NCBI RefSeq assembly: GCF_003326755.1 | Contig: NZ_JPWH01000002.1 | Coordinates: 278,793 to 342,792 of the forward strand | DNA: 64,000 nucleotides | Reading direction: 5' to 3' | Source of the DNA: Thalassospira profundimaris | GTDB lineage: Bacteria; Pseudomonadota; Alphaproteobacteria; Rhodospirillales; Thalassospiraceae | Part shown: piece by piece, positions 54,316 through 63,952 of the stretch | Layout: every line of letters begins with the position of its first letter | Position numbering within the stretch: position 1 is the first letter of the stretch | The notes under the pieces: model-generated | What the model was told of the DNA's origin: nothing | Seen by the model: the letters and a program-made list of their open reading frames with translations, nothing else | Databases searched by the model: none | Position numbers and translations under genes: made by a program

Positions 54316-55320
54316 TTATTTGTGATCGACCATTTCCCAGCTTCCGGTACGGGCAGAGCGGGCAAGGCTGTCGAGAATTTTCATATTGTTGATCGCATCT
54401 TCGATCGGATAATCGACCTCAATGCTGCCATTGAAGATCGCCGTCGCGTTTTCGCCCTGCAGGGTATACTGGTTGCAAACCGGGAAGGAAATTTCGCGGG
54501 CTTCGTCAAAACTGGGCTGTTTTTGGGTGCCAACACGTATGACGGCGGGGTTTTCCGGCACCGGGTTATAGGGCATGACAATTTCGATACGGCCTTCGGT
54601 GCCCAGGATATGCACGCGCTGCACGGCGGCAGACTGGGTGCCACAGACAAAGCTGGCCTGAACGCCGCTGCCAAAATCGAGCAGGCCGGAAACCAGCCGG
54701 TCGGTGCCAAATTTCGGGTCTTTATCCATCAGCGAGACAACGCGCACCGGATCACGCCCGGTAATGTAGCGCGGGCCGATCACGCAATAACAGCCAATAT
54801 CAAGCAATCCGCCGCCGCCAATGTCCTTTTTATTGCGCACATCGGCCGGGTTGGTGTTGTGATAGGTGAAAATGCTTTGAATGGTGGTTAATTCGCCAAT
54901 CTGGCCGCTGCTAACCAGTTCCCGGGCGTGCTGCCATTGCGGGTGGTGACGCACCATAAAGGCTTCCAGCACCTGTTTGCCGCTTTTAGTGCGTGCTTCG
55001 ATCAGGCGTTCGGCATCTTCGGTGTTCAGGCCGATGGGTTTTTCACAGAGAACGTGTTTTCCGGCTTCAAGCGCCTTGATGGTCCATTCAACATGCAAAT
55101 GGTTGGGCAGCGGGTTGTAAACGGCTTCAATCGATGGATCGGCCAGTAATTCTTCATAAGAACCATAGGCGCGTGGAATGCGCAAATTTTCGGCGACCTC
55201 GCGGGTTTTTTCAAGGTCACGGCCGGCAATGGCCCGAATTTCCAGCTTGTCGCTTTGCTGCATTGCCGGAATGACTTTTGCCGTTCCAATATTGGCTGTG
55301 CTGATCACGCCCCACTTCAT
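54316..55320 (-). CDS. Gfo/Idh/MocA-family oxidoreductase
   Basis: A 334-residue NAD(P)-dependent sugar or polyol oxidoreductase. The N-terminal Rossmann fold has GVISTANIGTAKVIPA, and the EKP motif is in HVLCEKPIGLN. The C-terminal alpha/beta domain has HHPQWQHARELV and GGGLLDIGCYCV. The start is Met 55320 (MKWGVIS) after GGAG; the open frame continues 144 codons further upstream through tRNA-His in antisense and is spurious. Substrate unknown. Confidence 0.92.
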   Translation of the reverse strand: MKWGVISTANIGTAKVIPAMQQSDKLEIRAIAGRDLEKTREVAENLRIPRAYGSYEELLADPSIEAVYNPLPNHLHVEWTIKALEAGKHVLCEKPIGLNTEDAERLIEARTKSGKQVLEAFMVRHHPQWQHARELVSSGQIGELTTIQSIFTYHNTNPADVRNKKDIGGGGLLDIGCYCVIGPRYITGRDPVRVVSLMDKDPKFGTDRLVSGLLDFGSGVQASFVCGTQSAAVQRVHILGTEGRIEIVMPYNPVPENPAVIRVGTQKQPSFDEAREISFPVCNQYTLQGENATAIFNGSIEVDYPIEDAINNMKILDSLARSARTGSWEMVDHK

Positions 55321-55625
55321 CGGATTCTCCGTTTTTTCTTTCGGCCTGCATATGATGATGAACTCGGAATATGCCGGATTCATGATATCGCGCTGATTTA
55401 ATTGTTTCCATTTTGTCCTGACGCAAGAGAAATATGCGAATGAAAAATCGCCAGCCTGGTTTGATGCAGGAAAAAAGGCAAAGAATAACGTTGGAAAATC
55501 GCGGTGATTTGCGGGTTCAGGGGCAGGTGAGGGCCAGATATGAAAAAAAGTCGAAATCTCCGCTTGACGTACCATGCCCGCGGCGATAAAAACCGCGCCA
55601 CACGATGGCGGTAACGCCAAATGAT
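55321..55625. promoter_or_regulatory. Region before tRNA-His with tRNA promoter
   Basis: 305 bp with no gene. TTGACG (55564-55569) followed after 15-16 nt by GATAAAA (55585-55591) is the likely tRNA-His promoter. The rest should hold the leftward promoter of the oxidoreductase gene; nothing distinct is seen there. Confidence 0.6.
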
Positions 55626-55703
55626 GGCGGGTGTAGCTCAGTCGGTTAGAGCACCAGATTGTGGCTCTGGGGGCCGTGGGTTCAAATCCCATCACTCGCC
55701 CCA
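55626..55703 (+). tRNA. tRNA-His (GTG)
   Basis: A complete cloverleaf. Acceptor G-1 pairs with C73, the hallmark of tRNA-His. Acceptor stem GCGGGTG/CACTCGC (one G-T), anticodon stem CCAGA/TCTGG with loop TTGTGGC, anticodon GTG. T arm GTGGG TTCAAAT CCCAT. CCA is encoded. Confidence 0.95.
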
Positions 55704-55708
55704 TTGTG

Positions 55709-55738
55709 AAAAGGTCAGGCTTAACAGCCTGGCCTTTT
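55709..55738 (+). terminator. Terminator after tRNA-His
   Basis: AAAAGG-T-CAGGC (55709-55720) pairs with GCCTG-G-CCTTTT (55727-55738), one mismatch, ending in four Ts. Confidence 0.85.
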
Positions 55739-55882
55739 GTCTTTTGCGGCATATGACCGTTAAAATGCCTGTTGGTCGATGTTTATAATTCCCAAAAAAA
55801 ACGTCATCTGGTACTGAGCAACCACGCATTGCCCGCTGGCCTTGCCGGTTGCGCCTGAATCTGATGTCCGAGGAGGTTTTTT

Positions 55883-56929
55883 ATGTCGTCCCATCGCATT
55901 ACCATCCATCGCCCGGATGACTGGCACCTTCATTTGCGTGATGGCGACATGCTGCGCGCGGTTCTGCCCGAAACCAGCGCCCATTTCGCCCGCGCCATTA
56001 TTATGCCCAATCTGGTGCCGCCGGTTCTGACCAGGGCCGATGCCATCGCCTATCGCAACCGCATTGTTGATGCGCTTCCTGCCGGTCATGATTTTAGCCC
56101 GCTGATGACCCTGTATCTGACCGAGGGGACCGACCCGGACGATGTTGAGGCAGCCTATAAGGAAGGTGTTATCAGCGCGCTAAAACTTTATCCTGCCGGG
56201 GCAACCACCAATTCCGCCAGTGGGGTGCGCGACTTTGAAAAGGCGATGCCGGTGCTCGAACGTATGGCGGCATTGGGTATTCCGCTTTGCGTGCATGGTG
56301 AAGTGACCGACCCTGATATTGATATTTTCGACCGTGAAGCGGTGTTCATTGACCGTATTTTGGCCCCGCTGCGCAAGCGTCTGCCTGAATTGCGCATTAT
56401 TATGGAACACATCACCACGCAGGATGGTGTCGATTTTGTCAAATCTAATGACACCAATGTTGGCGCGACGATCACGACCCATCATTTGATCATTAACCGC
56501 AACGCCATTCTGGTTGGCGGGATCCACCCGCATATGTATTGCCTGCCGGTGGCAAAGCGCGAAAAGCACCGTTTGGCCTTGCGCGCGGCAGCTACCTCGG
56601 GGGATGCCCGTTTCTTCCTGGGGACCGATTCCGCCCCGCATACCGATGATCGCAAGGAAAGTGCCTGTGGCTGTGCCGGTATTTTTACCGCCAATAATAC
56701 CGTCCAGTTGCTGGCACATGTTTTTGAAGAAGAGGGGGCCCTTGACAAGCTGGAGGCCTTTGCCTCGCTGAATGGCCCGGCTTTTTATGGTTTGCCGGTC
56801 AATGACGCCAAAATTACCCTGGAAAAGCGCGATGTCCCGGCCAGCTTTGCCGACAAGATTAACACCAAAGACGGCCTGGTAACGGTGTTTAACCCCGGCT
56901 TTGACGTTTACTGGCATTACGCGAAATAG
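55883..56929 (+). CDS. pyrC: Dihydroorotase
   Basis: A 348-residue class II dihydroorotase cyclising carbamoyl-aspartate in pyrimidine synthesis. Zinc histidines in [10 protein letters not shown] (His15, His17), the carboxylated lysine in [18 protein letters not shown] and ITTHHL histidines, and the catalytic Asp in [10 protein letters not shown]. Length matches E. coli PyrC. AGGAGG precedes the ATG. Confidence 0.97.
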   Translation: MSSHRITIHRPDDWHLHLRDGDMLRAVLPETSAHFARAIIMPNLVPPVLTRADAIAYRNRIVDALPAGHDFSPLMTLYLTEGTDPDDVEAAYKEGVISALKLYPAGATTNSASGVRDFEKAMPVLERMAALGIPLCVHGEVTDPDIDIFDREAVFIDRILAPLRKRLPELRIIMEHITTQDGVDFVKSNDTNVGATITTHHLIINRNAILVGGIHPHMYCLPVAKREKHRLALRAAATSGDARFFLGTDSAPHTDDRKESACGCAGIFTANNTVQLLAHVFEEEGALDKLEAFASLNGPAFYGLPVNDAKITLEKRDVPASFADKINTKDGLVTVFNPGFDVYWHYAK

Positions 56930-56959
56930 GCTGTCAGTACGTTATTGTGACATGACATT

Positions 56960-56988
56960 AAAGCGTCTGTTGTGGCAGGCGCTTTTTT
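56960..56988 (+). terminator. Terminator after pyrC
   Basis: AAAGCGTCTG (56960-56969) pairs with CAGGCGCTTT (56976-56985), one T-G pair, with six Ts. Confidence 0.85.
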
Positions 56989-57021
56989 CGTTGCGGGCTG
57001 GGGGTAGGGGCAGCGGCAGAT

Positions 57022-57897
57022 TTATGCAACCAGCCCGGCAGATTTTGGTTGTTGCTGGCTGAACATCATGGCTGTTGTCTGATTATAAGATTTACTGGCT
57101 GCCTGTTGCTGCTGGCTGAGAATATGGCTGATATTGCCAGAGGCCCCTTTGTGGGCGGCAAAATCGGCCGTGGACGTGCCAACAGATGCCGCACGGCCAA
57201 TGGCGGCCTGGTTGGCAATCGCCTGGATGCCTTCAAGGCCCTGTAGCGGCATGATCGATACATGCCCGCTGGTGGCGTAAAGCCGCCCGTCCGGTCCCAC
57301 GGAGTAATCATAACTGATCATGCCCGCATTGGCACCCGCAAGGGCCTTGTGGCTGTTTTCTTCGGCGCGAACGGCGGCATCGCGGTCTTGCAGGCGACGG
57401 ACCTGTTCCTGTGCGCCGGTACTCAGGGTGTCGGGGGCACCATCCGGGGAATCGGCGGTCGCTGGCGCGGGGCTGGCATTGGCATTTTCTTTGCTGCCAG
57501 GCAAATCAATGTCCACCGTCGATCCGCCGCCCGGAAGGCTTCTGGGATCTACCTGCTGGATAACTGTAACCGATGCGGCTGAAATGGGTGCGGCAGGGCG
57601 GGAGGCGCCGGGTGCAGGCATTGCGGCCTGGTCAGAAGAGACGCTGCCGGGTTCGGCATTGCCTGATAGCGATGGGGCAGAGCGGTTTGTCGCGGGGGAA
57701 GGCGCGGTTTTGCTTGCTGATGTGTCCAACGGAACCAGCGATATCGCCGCCATTTGGCGTTCCAGCAGGGCAGCCGGGGACGATCCTCCGTTAGAGGCTC
57801 CCGCGTTGTTGGCGCTGGCAAGGCCGTTCATGGCGATAACTTCGCCAAGCCGACCGCCGCTACCCGGTATGGTTTGAATACTGCCAATTGCTGTCAT
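57022..57897 (-). CDS. SprA-related protein with altered HExxH motif
   Basis: A 291-residue protein with a disordered Ala/Pro/Ser/Gly-rich N-terminal half (1-155) and a C-terminal SprA-related domain (about 156-265): LSTGAQEQVRRLQDRDAAVRA, then SYDYSVGPDGRLYATSGHVSI, the family's signature. Family members carry HExxH, giving the name putative metalloprotease; here it reads EENSH (179-183), so the first zinc His is lost while Glu180 and His183 remain. No signal peptide. The C-terminal tail is Gln-rich. Function unknown; a family link to surface or flagellar processes is not established. Confidence 0.78.
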   Translation of the reverse strand: MTAIGSIQTIPGSGGRLGEVIAMNGLASANNAGASNGGSSPAALLERQMAAISLVPLDTSASKTAPSPATNRSAPSLSGNAEPGSVSSDQAAMPAPGASRPAAPISAASVTVIQQVDPRSLPGGGSTVDIDLPGSKENANASPAPATADSPDGAPDTLSTGAQEQVRRLQDRDAAVRAEENSHKALAGANAGMISYDYSVGPDGRLYATSGHVSIMPLQGLEGIQAIANQAAIGRAASVGTSTADFAAHKGASGNISHILSQQQQAASKSYNQTTAMMFSQQQPKSAGLVA

Positions 57898-58217
57898 GGT
57901 GCCAATAGTATAGCAAAATCGCGGGTTGATGCCAGCATTTGTCGATGGTCAATGTCAGATAGGTTGCACTTGTTCCAGTGTAGTCGGGAGTGGATGGAAG
58001 GTGCTGGTATTGGGGGATGGCTTTTTGTGACTTTCGCGGCGATGCAAAACGCCAGGCAGTAAAATTTCAGGTTGAAGAGCGCGTTGGAAATCCCGGTTGC
58101 GGCGGGTAAATGCAATTGACAATGGTTTAAACGCGATTGCGACCCTGCAAGCCGGTATCGGCGAGGGTCGCAATCGGGAAATCGGATTTTACGGTCGGTC
58201 CGTTAGGGAACAGTCAT
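57898..58217. other. Gene-free stretch with an 11-bp hairpin
   Basis: 320 bp between two minus-strand genes, no credible gene seen. ATTGCGACCCT (58136-58146) pairs perfectly with AGGGTCGCAAT (58164-58174), with further pairing of CCG/CGG inside the loop. It lies about 45 bp past the stop of the small gene at 58218 and may be its terminator, though no clear T-run follows on the minus strand. Confidence 0.55.
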
Positions 58218-58451
58218 TCACGCCGCTGTTTTGGGGGCGTTTATATGAACCGACTGTTGTGTCCAGCTTTTAAGGGGCTGCTGTGTACGATGCCGTGCCA
58301 GGCGAGGTGCATTTGTTTCGCGGGCAGAGGCGACCCGAGCCAGCGTTTTGCGAATGTCTTTTTCAGTGATGCGGTCATAGGCCATGAGTGTCCGGACAAT
58401 CGGATCGGCCAACATTTCGTCAATGCTCAGTTCGTGATCGACATAACTCAT
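58218..58451 (-). CDS. Small conserved-looking hypothetical protein
   Basis: A 77-residue protein beginning MSYVDHELSIDEMLADPIVR, then TLMAYDRITEKDIRKTLARV and a basic C-terminal tail. The DEMLADPIVRTLMAYD pattern reminds me of short alphaproteobacterial proteins of unknown role, though I cannot name a family. Start at Met 58451 is chosen because the preceding 21 in-frame residues look random. Codon use is host-like. Function unknown. Confidence 0.55.
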   Translation of the reverse strand: MSYVDHELSIDEMLADPIVRTLMAYDRITEKDIRKTLARVASARETNAPRLARHRTQQPLKSWTQQSVHINAPKTAA

Positions 58452-58758
58452 TTTGTTGCTCGCTTCGTTTTTTTGTCGTGGATACAGCTTAACGCAATTG
58501 CAAATCATTATCAATAACTTGTTTACGCCGCTGTCCCTGATTATGTGCCAGGGTTATTCCGAACCTTCTGGTGCGATATGGCATGTCACCTGTGGGTGAT
58601 GTTTGTATCTGAAGTTGTGTATCACATAAGAGGCATCTATTTAGTTGATCTTTCTCAAGATACTAGCTAACGCAAAGACCCAGAGGATGTTCCCGTCGCC
58701 CCGACGGGAAAACCAAAGCCATATGCACCAGAAATTATGGCGATAATAGGCGGGAAAC
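58452..58758. promoter_or_regulatory. Gene-free region with hairpin upstream of EamA gene
   Basis: 307 bp. A perfect hairpin TTCCCGTC-GCCCC-GACGGGAA (58690-58710) lies 48 bp before the EamA start, in the probable 5' leader. No riboswitch consensus that I know was recognised, and no T-run follows it. The rest is AT-rich and should hold the divergent promoters. Confidence 0.5.
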
Positions 58759-59685
58759 ATGTCACGTCCGGGAATGATTGATTACTTTTTATTGATATTG
58801 CTCGCCCTGATGTGGGGGAGCTCCTTTGCTTTTATCAAGCTCGGGGTCCATGCCTATTCACCGCTGGTGGTTGCCGCCGGGCGGATCACGCTGGGGGCTG
58901 TTGTTTTGTGGGGGATCGTGCTGCTGCGTCGCGGGGGCTTGCCCAAAGGGCGCCGGGCGTTGGGGGCAGCCTTTATGTGTGGCCTTTTGGGCAATGCCAT
59001 TCCGTTTTTTCTGATCAGTATGGGTGAAACCCGCATTAACGCGGGCCTTGCGGCTGTTTTGATGTCGGTTGTGCCCTTAACCACGGTGATTTTGGGGCAT
59101 CTTTTCACCGATGATGAAAAATTGACTGTCGGCAAGGTTATGGGGCTTGTTTTGGGGACATGCGGGGTTGTGGTGCTGGTCGGCCCCGAAACCCTGTCAG
59201 GCCTGGGCGGGGATTTGCCCTATCAATTGGCGGTTCTGACGGCAGCGGTGTGTTATGCCGTGTCGTCTTTGGTGGCGCGTCATTTGCGCGATCAGCCCAG
59301 GGCCGGGTCGGCTGCCCTGATTCTGACCTTTGCTTCCCTGACCATTTCGCCAGTTGCCCTGTTGGTTGACCGGCCCTGGACCATGACATGGTCGGCACAG
59401 GGCGCGCTGGCGATTGCCTATCTGGGGGCCGTGCCCACGGGGCTTGCCATGTTTGTGTTGTTGGTGATGGTGGCGCGTACTGGTGCCGGGTTTTTGGCCT
59501 TCAACAATTATCTGGTGCCTGCGGTGGGGATTATTGTCAGCCTTGCCGTGCTGGGCGAGGTCCCGGCCCCCAGTACCCTGATTGCGATGGTGATTATTCT
59601 GGCCGGTATTGCGGTGGCGAACATTCGGTTCGGGGCGCGTGCGCGGGCGGTTGGTGCCGTGTCTGAACGCGCAAAAACGGACTGA
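58759..59685 (+). CDS. EamA/DMT-family transporter
   Basis: A 308-residue inner-membrane transporter, ten hydrophobic segments in two EamA repeats (LLALMWGSSFAFIKLGVHAY; second from about 155), C-terminal basic tail. No regulator gene is adjacent, unlike the other EamA genes here. The leader contains a perfect hairpin. Substrate unknown. gyrA follows 156 bp later. Confidence 0.9.
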   Translation: MSRPGMIDYFLLILLALMWGSSFAFIKLGVHAYSPLVVAAGRITLGAVVLWGIVLLRRGGLPKGRRALGAAFMCGLLGNAIPFFLISMGETRINAGLAAVLMSVVPLTTVILGHLFTDDEKLTVGKVMGLVLGTCGVVVLVGPETLSGLGGDLPYQLAVLTAAVCYAVSSLVARHLRDQPRAGSAALILTFASLTISPVALLVDRPWTMTWSAQGALAIAYLGAVPTGLAMFVLLVMVARTGAGFLAFNNYLVPAVGIIVSLAVLGEVPAPSTLIAMVIILAGIAVANIRFGARARAVGAVSERAKTD

Positions 59686-59841
59686 AATATACAACCATTG
59701 CGATTTGCCCTAAAAGGCCTCCGTCATATGTTGTTTGTGGCGGTTAAACCTGATACTTTCCGCCCTCAATAGCTTGTTATGCGAAAGCAGGGCGGGCTGC
59801 ATTGATTCCTTTTTGATTAAGCGTTTAAGAGGTTACGGCCT

Positions 59842-62649
59842 TTGTCCTCCGAAGTGTCAAACACTGCCAGCCGCGATATTTTCCCGGTATCGATCGAAAA
59901 CGAAATGCGCCGCAGCTATCTCGATTACGCGATGAGCGTGATTGTCAGCCGTGCGCTGCCCGACGTCCGTGACGGTCTGAAGCCTGTTCATCGTCGTATT
60001 CTGTATTCCATGCAGGAAAACGGCTTTGACTGGAACAAGCCTTTCCGCAAATCGGCGCGTGTCGTTGGTGACGTCATGGGTAAATATCACCCGCATGGCG
60101 ATAGCGCGATTTATGATGCGATGGTGCGCATGGCGCAGCATTTTTCCATGCGCCTGCCGCAAATTGACGGCCAGGGGAACTTTGGGTCGATGGATGGCGA
60201 CAAGGCTGCCGCCATGCGTTACACCGAAGCCCGCCTGGCCAAGGCTGCGCATTACCTGCTCGATGATATCGACAAAGATACCATCGATTTTCGCGCCAAC
60301 TATGACGAAACCACCAAGGAACCATCGGTTCTGCCCGCGCGCTATCCCAATATGCTGGTTAATGGTGCCGGTGGTATTGCCGTGGGGATGGCCACCAATA
60401 TTCCGCCGCATAATCTGGGCGAAGTAATTGATGGCTGCATGGCGGTGATCGATAACCCCGATATTTCGGTTGAAGGCCTGATGGAATATGTCAGCGGGCC
60501 GGATTTTCCGACCGGCGGGCTTATTTTGGGGCGCTCGGGTATTCATTCCGCTTTCAAGACCGGCCGTGGCTCAGTTGTGATGCGCGCGCGTACCCATGTC
60601 GAGGAAATCCGTGCCAATCGCGATGCCATTATCGTGACCGAAGTTCCCTATCAGGTGAACAAGGCAACGCTTTTGGAAAAAATTGCCGATCTGGTGCGCG
60701 ACAAAAAGCTGGAAGGCATTTCGGACCTGCGTGATGAATCGGACCGTTCCGGTGTGCGCATGGTGATCGAGCTCAAGCGCGATGCCGTTGCCGATGTTGT
60801 GCTGAACCAGCTTTTCCGCTTTACCGCCCTCCAGACCTCGTTTGGTGTGAACATGCTGGCCCTGAATCGGGGCAAGCCGGAATTGATGAACCTGAAAGAA
60901 ATCATTCAGGCCTTTGTCGAATTCCGTGAAGAGGTCATCACGCGCCGGACCATTCACCTTTTGAAAAAGGCGCGGGATCGTGCGCATGTTGTTGTTGGTC
61001 TGGGAATCGCTGTTGCCAATATCGACGAGGTGATTCGCCTGATCCGCAATGCGGCCGACCCGACGGTGGCGCGCGAACAACTGATGTCAAAAAGCTGGCC
61101 GGCCGGCGATATTGTACCGCTGATCGAACTGATTGCCGATCCGCAGCAGGTGGCGTCGGATGATGGCAATTACCGGCTGTCCGAAGCCCAGGCCCGTGCG
61201 ATTCTGGAACTGCGTCTGCATCGTTTGACCGGCCTGGAACGGGACAAAATCGCCGCTGAATTGACCGAATTGGGTGAGAAGATTAAGGACTTCCTTGATA
61301 TTCTGGCCTCGCGCGAGCGCAAATTGATCATTCTGAAAGATGAATTGACCGAAATGCGCAACGAATTTGCCGATCCGCGCCGCACGGAAATCATCGAAGC
61401 CGAATTCGAGCATGACATTGAAGACCTGATTGCCCGCGAAGACATGGTCGTGACCGTGTCGCATTCGGGTTATATTCAGCGTGTGCCGCTTTCGACCTAT
61501 CGGGCGCAGCGCCGGGGTGGCAAGGGGCGTTCGGGTATGGCAACCCGTGACGAGGATTTTGTCTCCAAGCTGTTCGTTGCTAATACCCATACGCCAGTGC
61601 TGTTTTTCAGCTCGCTGGGCATGGTCTATAAAATGAAGGTGTGGCGCCTGCCGCTGGGCACGCCGCAATCGCGCGGCAAGGCCCTGGTCAACCTTTTGCC
61701 GCTGTCCGAAGGTGAACATATCACCACCGTCCTGCCGCTTCCTGACGAGGAAGAATGGCCAAACCTGCACATCATGTTTGCGACATCGACAGGCAATGTC
61801 CGTCGCAACAGCCTTGCCGACTTTGTCAATGTCAAAGCCAACGGCAAGATTGCGATGAAGCTGGAAGAGGATCGGGGTGACAGCCTGATCGCGGTTCAGA
61901 CCTGTACCGATGACGATGATATTTTCCTGACCACCCGTCAGGGTAAATGTATTCGTTTCCGGGTGGCGGATGTGCGCGTCTTTACCGGCCGTAATTCGGT
62001 TGGTGTGCGGGGTATTCGCCTGGCCGATGGTGACGAGGTTATCGCCATGTCGGTGCTGTGGGGCTCCCATGCGACGATGGAAGAACGCAGTGAATATCTG
62101 TCCATCGCCTCTAAGCTGCGTCGCGAGGAAATTCGTGCCGAAGATGGCCTGCCGCTCGAGATTCTGACCCAGGAACGCTATGACGAACTGCTTTCGGGGG
62201 ATCAGCTTATTCTCTCTGTCACCGAAAATGGTTATGGCAAGCGGACCTCGGCCTATGAATATCGGGTGACCGGACGTGGCGGGCAGGGCTTTGCCAATAT
62301 CGACATGTCCGAACGTAACGGCATGGTTGCGGCCTCCTTCGTGATCGAGGAAGGTGATGAATTGATGATGGTCACAAATGGTGGCAAAGTCATTCGTATG
62401 CCGACCCACGATATTCGTATTGCCGGGCGCAAGACACAGGGTGTGACCCTGTTCCGCACGGCCGAAGACGAACAGGTTGTCGCGGTTGAACGTCTTAACA
62501 ACCTTGGTGACAGTGCCGAGGATGATGAGGTGGAAGACGGTGCCGAAGGTGCAGATGACAGTGTTGCAAAGCCGGAAGGTGATGCCGCTGTGAATGCCCG
62601 GGCCGATGATGGCGATGAAGGTGAAACCGATCCGTCCCTGACGGATTAA
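59842..62649 (+). CDS. gyrA: DNA gyrase subunit A
   Basis: A 935-residue GyrA, the DNA-cleaving subunit of gyrase that introduces negative supercoils. The catalytic tyrosine is Tyr127 in [10 protein letters not shown]. The quinolone-determining region [17 protein letters not shown] has Ser88 and Asp92, the residues found in sensitive enzymes (E. coli 83 and 87). The GyrA box QRRGGKG opens the C-terminal beta-pinwheel. An acidic tail of about 50 residues ends the protein. The start is TTG 59842 with AAGAGG about 10 nt upstream; the next in-frame ATG would cut conserved sequence. coaD follows after 14 bp. Confidence 0.98.
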   Translation: MSSEVSNTASRDIFPVSIENEMRRSYLDYAMSVIVSRALPDVRDGLKPVHRRILYSMQENGFDWNKPFRKSARVVGDVMGKYHPHGDSAIYDAMVRMAQHFSMRLPQIDGQGNFGSMDGDKAAAMRYTEARLAKAAHYLLDDIDKDTIDFRANYDETTKEPSVLPARYPNMLVNGAGGIAVGMATNIPPHNLGEVIDGCMAVIDNPDISVEGLMEYVSGPDFPTGGLILGRSGIHSAFKTGRGSVVMRARTHVEEIRANRDAIIVTEVPYQVNKATLLEKIADLVRDKKLEGISDLRDESDRSGVRMVIELKRDAVADVVLNQLFRFTALQTSFGVNMLALNRGKPELMNLKEIIQAFVEFREEVITRRTIHLLKKARDRAHVVVGLGIAVANIDEVIRLIRNAADPTVAREQLMSKSWPAGDIVPLIELIADPQQVASDDGNYRLSEAQARAILELRLHRLTGLERDKIAAELTELGEKIKDFLDILASRERKLIILKDELTEMRNEFADPRRTEIIEAEFEHDIEDLIAREDMVVTVSHSGYIQRVPLSTYRAQRRGGKGRSGMATRDEDFVSKLFVANTHTPVLFFSSLGMVYKMKVWRLPLGTPQSRGKALVNLLPLSEGEHITTVLPLPDEEEWPNLHIMFATSTGNVRRNSLADFVNVKANGKIAMKLEEDRGDSLIAVQTCTDDDDIFLTTRQGKCIRFRVADVRVFTGRNSVGVRGIRLADGDEVIAMSVLWGSHATMEERSEYLSIASKLRREEIRAEDGLPLEILTQERYDELLSGDQLILSVTENGYGKRTSAYEYRVTGRGGQGFANIDMSERNGMVAASFVIEEGDELMMVTNGGKVIRMPTHDIRIAGRKTQGVTLFRTAEDEQVVAVERLNNLGDSAEDDEVEDGAEGADDSVAKPEGDAAVNARADDGDEGETDPSLTD

Positions 62650-62663
62650 CGGGATCCGGGGAA

Positions 62664-63191
62664 ATGGTGAAAAAAACGATCGATCCTGACCGTATCGGCA
62701 TTTACCCGGGAACCTTTGACCCTGTAACCCAGGGGCATATGGATATCATTCGCCGGGCAACCCGTATTGTGGACCATCTGATTGTCGGTGTGGCGATCAA
62801 TGCGGGTAAAGGGCCTATGTTCTCGGTCGAGGAACGGTGCGAACTGGTACGCGAATCCCTGAAGGCGTCGGGCGGTGATGTTGCCGCCCGGACCGAGGTC
62901 AAGCCTTTCGGCTCGCTTTTAATGCACTTTGCTGAAGAAAACCGGTCCTCCGTTATTGTTCGCGGTTTGCGTGCCGTGTCGGATTTTGAATATGAGTTCC
63001 AGATGACGGGCATGAATGCGCGTCTGGCACCCAATATTGAAACCGTGTTTTTGATGGCGTCGGACAAACAGCAGTTTGTTTCGTCGCGTTTTGTTAAGGA
63101 AATTGCCCGGTTGGGTGGTTCCGTCACCGAATTTGTGCCAGCCCCTGTGTTGCAGGCTTTGCAGCAGAAACTGGCACAGGAAAAGGAATAG
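62664..63191 (+). CDS. coaD: Phosphopantetheine adenylyltransferase
   Basis: A 175-residue enzyme of coenzyme A synthesis, making dephospho-CoA from phosphopantetheine and ATP. GIYPGTFDPVTQGHMDII carries the nucleotidyl-transfer TxGH motif; RGLRAVSDFEYEFQM and the SSRFVKEIARLGGSV segment are conserved. Tight spacing to gyrA (14 bp) and the cyclophilin gene (12 bp) suggests one transcript. Confidence 0.97.
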   Translation: MVKKTIDPDRIGIYPGTFDPVTQGHMDIIRRATRIVDHLIVGVAINAGKGPMFSVEERCELVRESLKASGGDVAARTEVKPFGSLLMHFAEENRSSVIVRGLRAVSDFEYEFQMTGMNARLAPNIETVFLMASDKQQFVSSRFVKEIARLGGSVTEFVPAPVLQALQQKLAQEKE

Positions 63192-63203
63192 GTTGCTAGG
63201 GCC

Positions 63204-63788
63204 ATGCGTCTGCTTCGGTTTCTTTCTCTTGTTATTATTGCTTTGGGAATCTTTACAATGTCGAACGGTGGAATCAACACGGCACAGGCTCAAACAACGG
63301 ATGCTGCCGCGCTTGACCCTGAAAACACCCTTTATCTTGATCTGAAGGATGGCCGTGTCGTCATTCAGATGCGTCCTGATCTGGCACCCAAAACGGTTGC
63401 GCGAATCAAGGAACTGGTTCGGAGCGGTTTTTATGACGGGCTGGTGTTTCATCGCGTGATTGATGGCTTTATGGCTCAGACGGGCGATCCCAAAGGGGAC
63501 GGTACCGGTGGTTCGGGCACCAAGTTGCCAGCCGAATTCTCCGATGCTCACCACGTGCGCGGTACTGTTTCAATGGCCCGTGCGGCTGACCCGAACAGTG
63601 CTGATTCGCAGTTCTTTATCTGTTTTGCCGATGCACCGCACCTGGATGGTCAATATACCATTTGGGGCCAGGTGGTTTCGGGCATGGAATATGTTGATAA
63701 TATCAAAAAGGGTGCGCCCTGGGCCAATGGCCGCGTGGCAGACCCCGATCATATTGTGAAAATGCAGGTTGCTGCCGACGCACAATAA
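63204..63788 (+). CDS. Periplasmic cyclophilin-type peptidyl-prolyl isomerase
   Basis: A 194-residue PpiA-like cyclophilin. An N-terminal signal peptide (LLRFLSLVIIALGIFTM, cleavage near AQA-Q at about 29) sends it to the periplasm. The catalytic core is present: FHRVIDGFMAQTGDP, ADPNSADSQFFI, and LDGQYTIWGQV (Trp of the binding pocket). Helps proline isomerisation in folding envelope proteins. Last gene of the gyrA-coaD group, then a terminator. Confidence 0.94.
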   Translation: MRLLRFLSLVIIALGIFTMSNGGINTAQAQTTDAAALDPENTLYLDLKDGRVVIQMRPDLAPKTVARIKELVRSGFYDGLVFHRVIDGFMAQTGDPKGDGTGGSGTKLPAEFSDAHHVRGTVSMARAADPNSADSQFFICFADAPHLDGQYTIWGQVVSGMEYVDNIKKGAPWANGRVADPDHIVKMQVAADAQ

Positions 63789-63792
63789 AGGC

Positions 63793-63812
63793 GAATTTGT
63801 TTGTGCAAATTC
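63793..63812 (+). other. 7-bp hairpin after cyclophilin gene
   Basis: GAATTTG (63793-63799) pairs with CAAATTC (63806-63812) just past the stop codon and directly before the terminator stem, so it may protect the 3' end. Confidence 0.5.
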
Positions 63813-63817
63813 AATCG

Positions 63818-63846
63818 AAAACCGCTCTTTTCAGGGCGGTTTTCTG
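63818..63846 (+). terminator. Terminator of gyrA-coaD-cyclophilin unit
   Basis: AAAACCGC (63818-63825) pairs with GCGGTTTT (63836-63843), followed by CTGCTTTTTGG. Confidence 0.82.
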
Positions 63847-63906
63847 CTTTTTGGGCAAAAAACCCGGATATTGTGAAAAAACTGCCTTAAATCGGCAAAT
63901 CAATGG

Positions 63907-63934
63907 TTGACCGGGTGGGGGCATGGCTTTAAAA
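63907..63934 (+). promoter_or_regulatory. Promoter of tRNA-Lys
   Basis: TTGACC (63907-63912), 15-16 nt spacer, TTTAAAA (63928-63934), 19 bp before the tRNA. Same plan as at tRNA-Met and tRNA-His. Confidence 0.65.
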
Positions 63935-63952
63935 CGCCCGTCAACGCCGTGA

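Noticed and set aside
55321..55752. Open frame extending the Gfo/Idh protein N-terminally with a GFEPTAPRATIWCSNRLS-like stretch
   Set aside because: It is the antisense translation of tRNA-His and its flanks, a well-known annotation artefact; the Rossmann start MKWGVIS at 55320 is correct.
61087..62409. 440-codon open frame antisense to gyrA
   Set aside because: Shadow of gyrA; His/Gln-rich composition without motifs.
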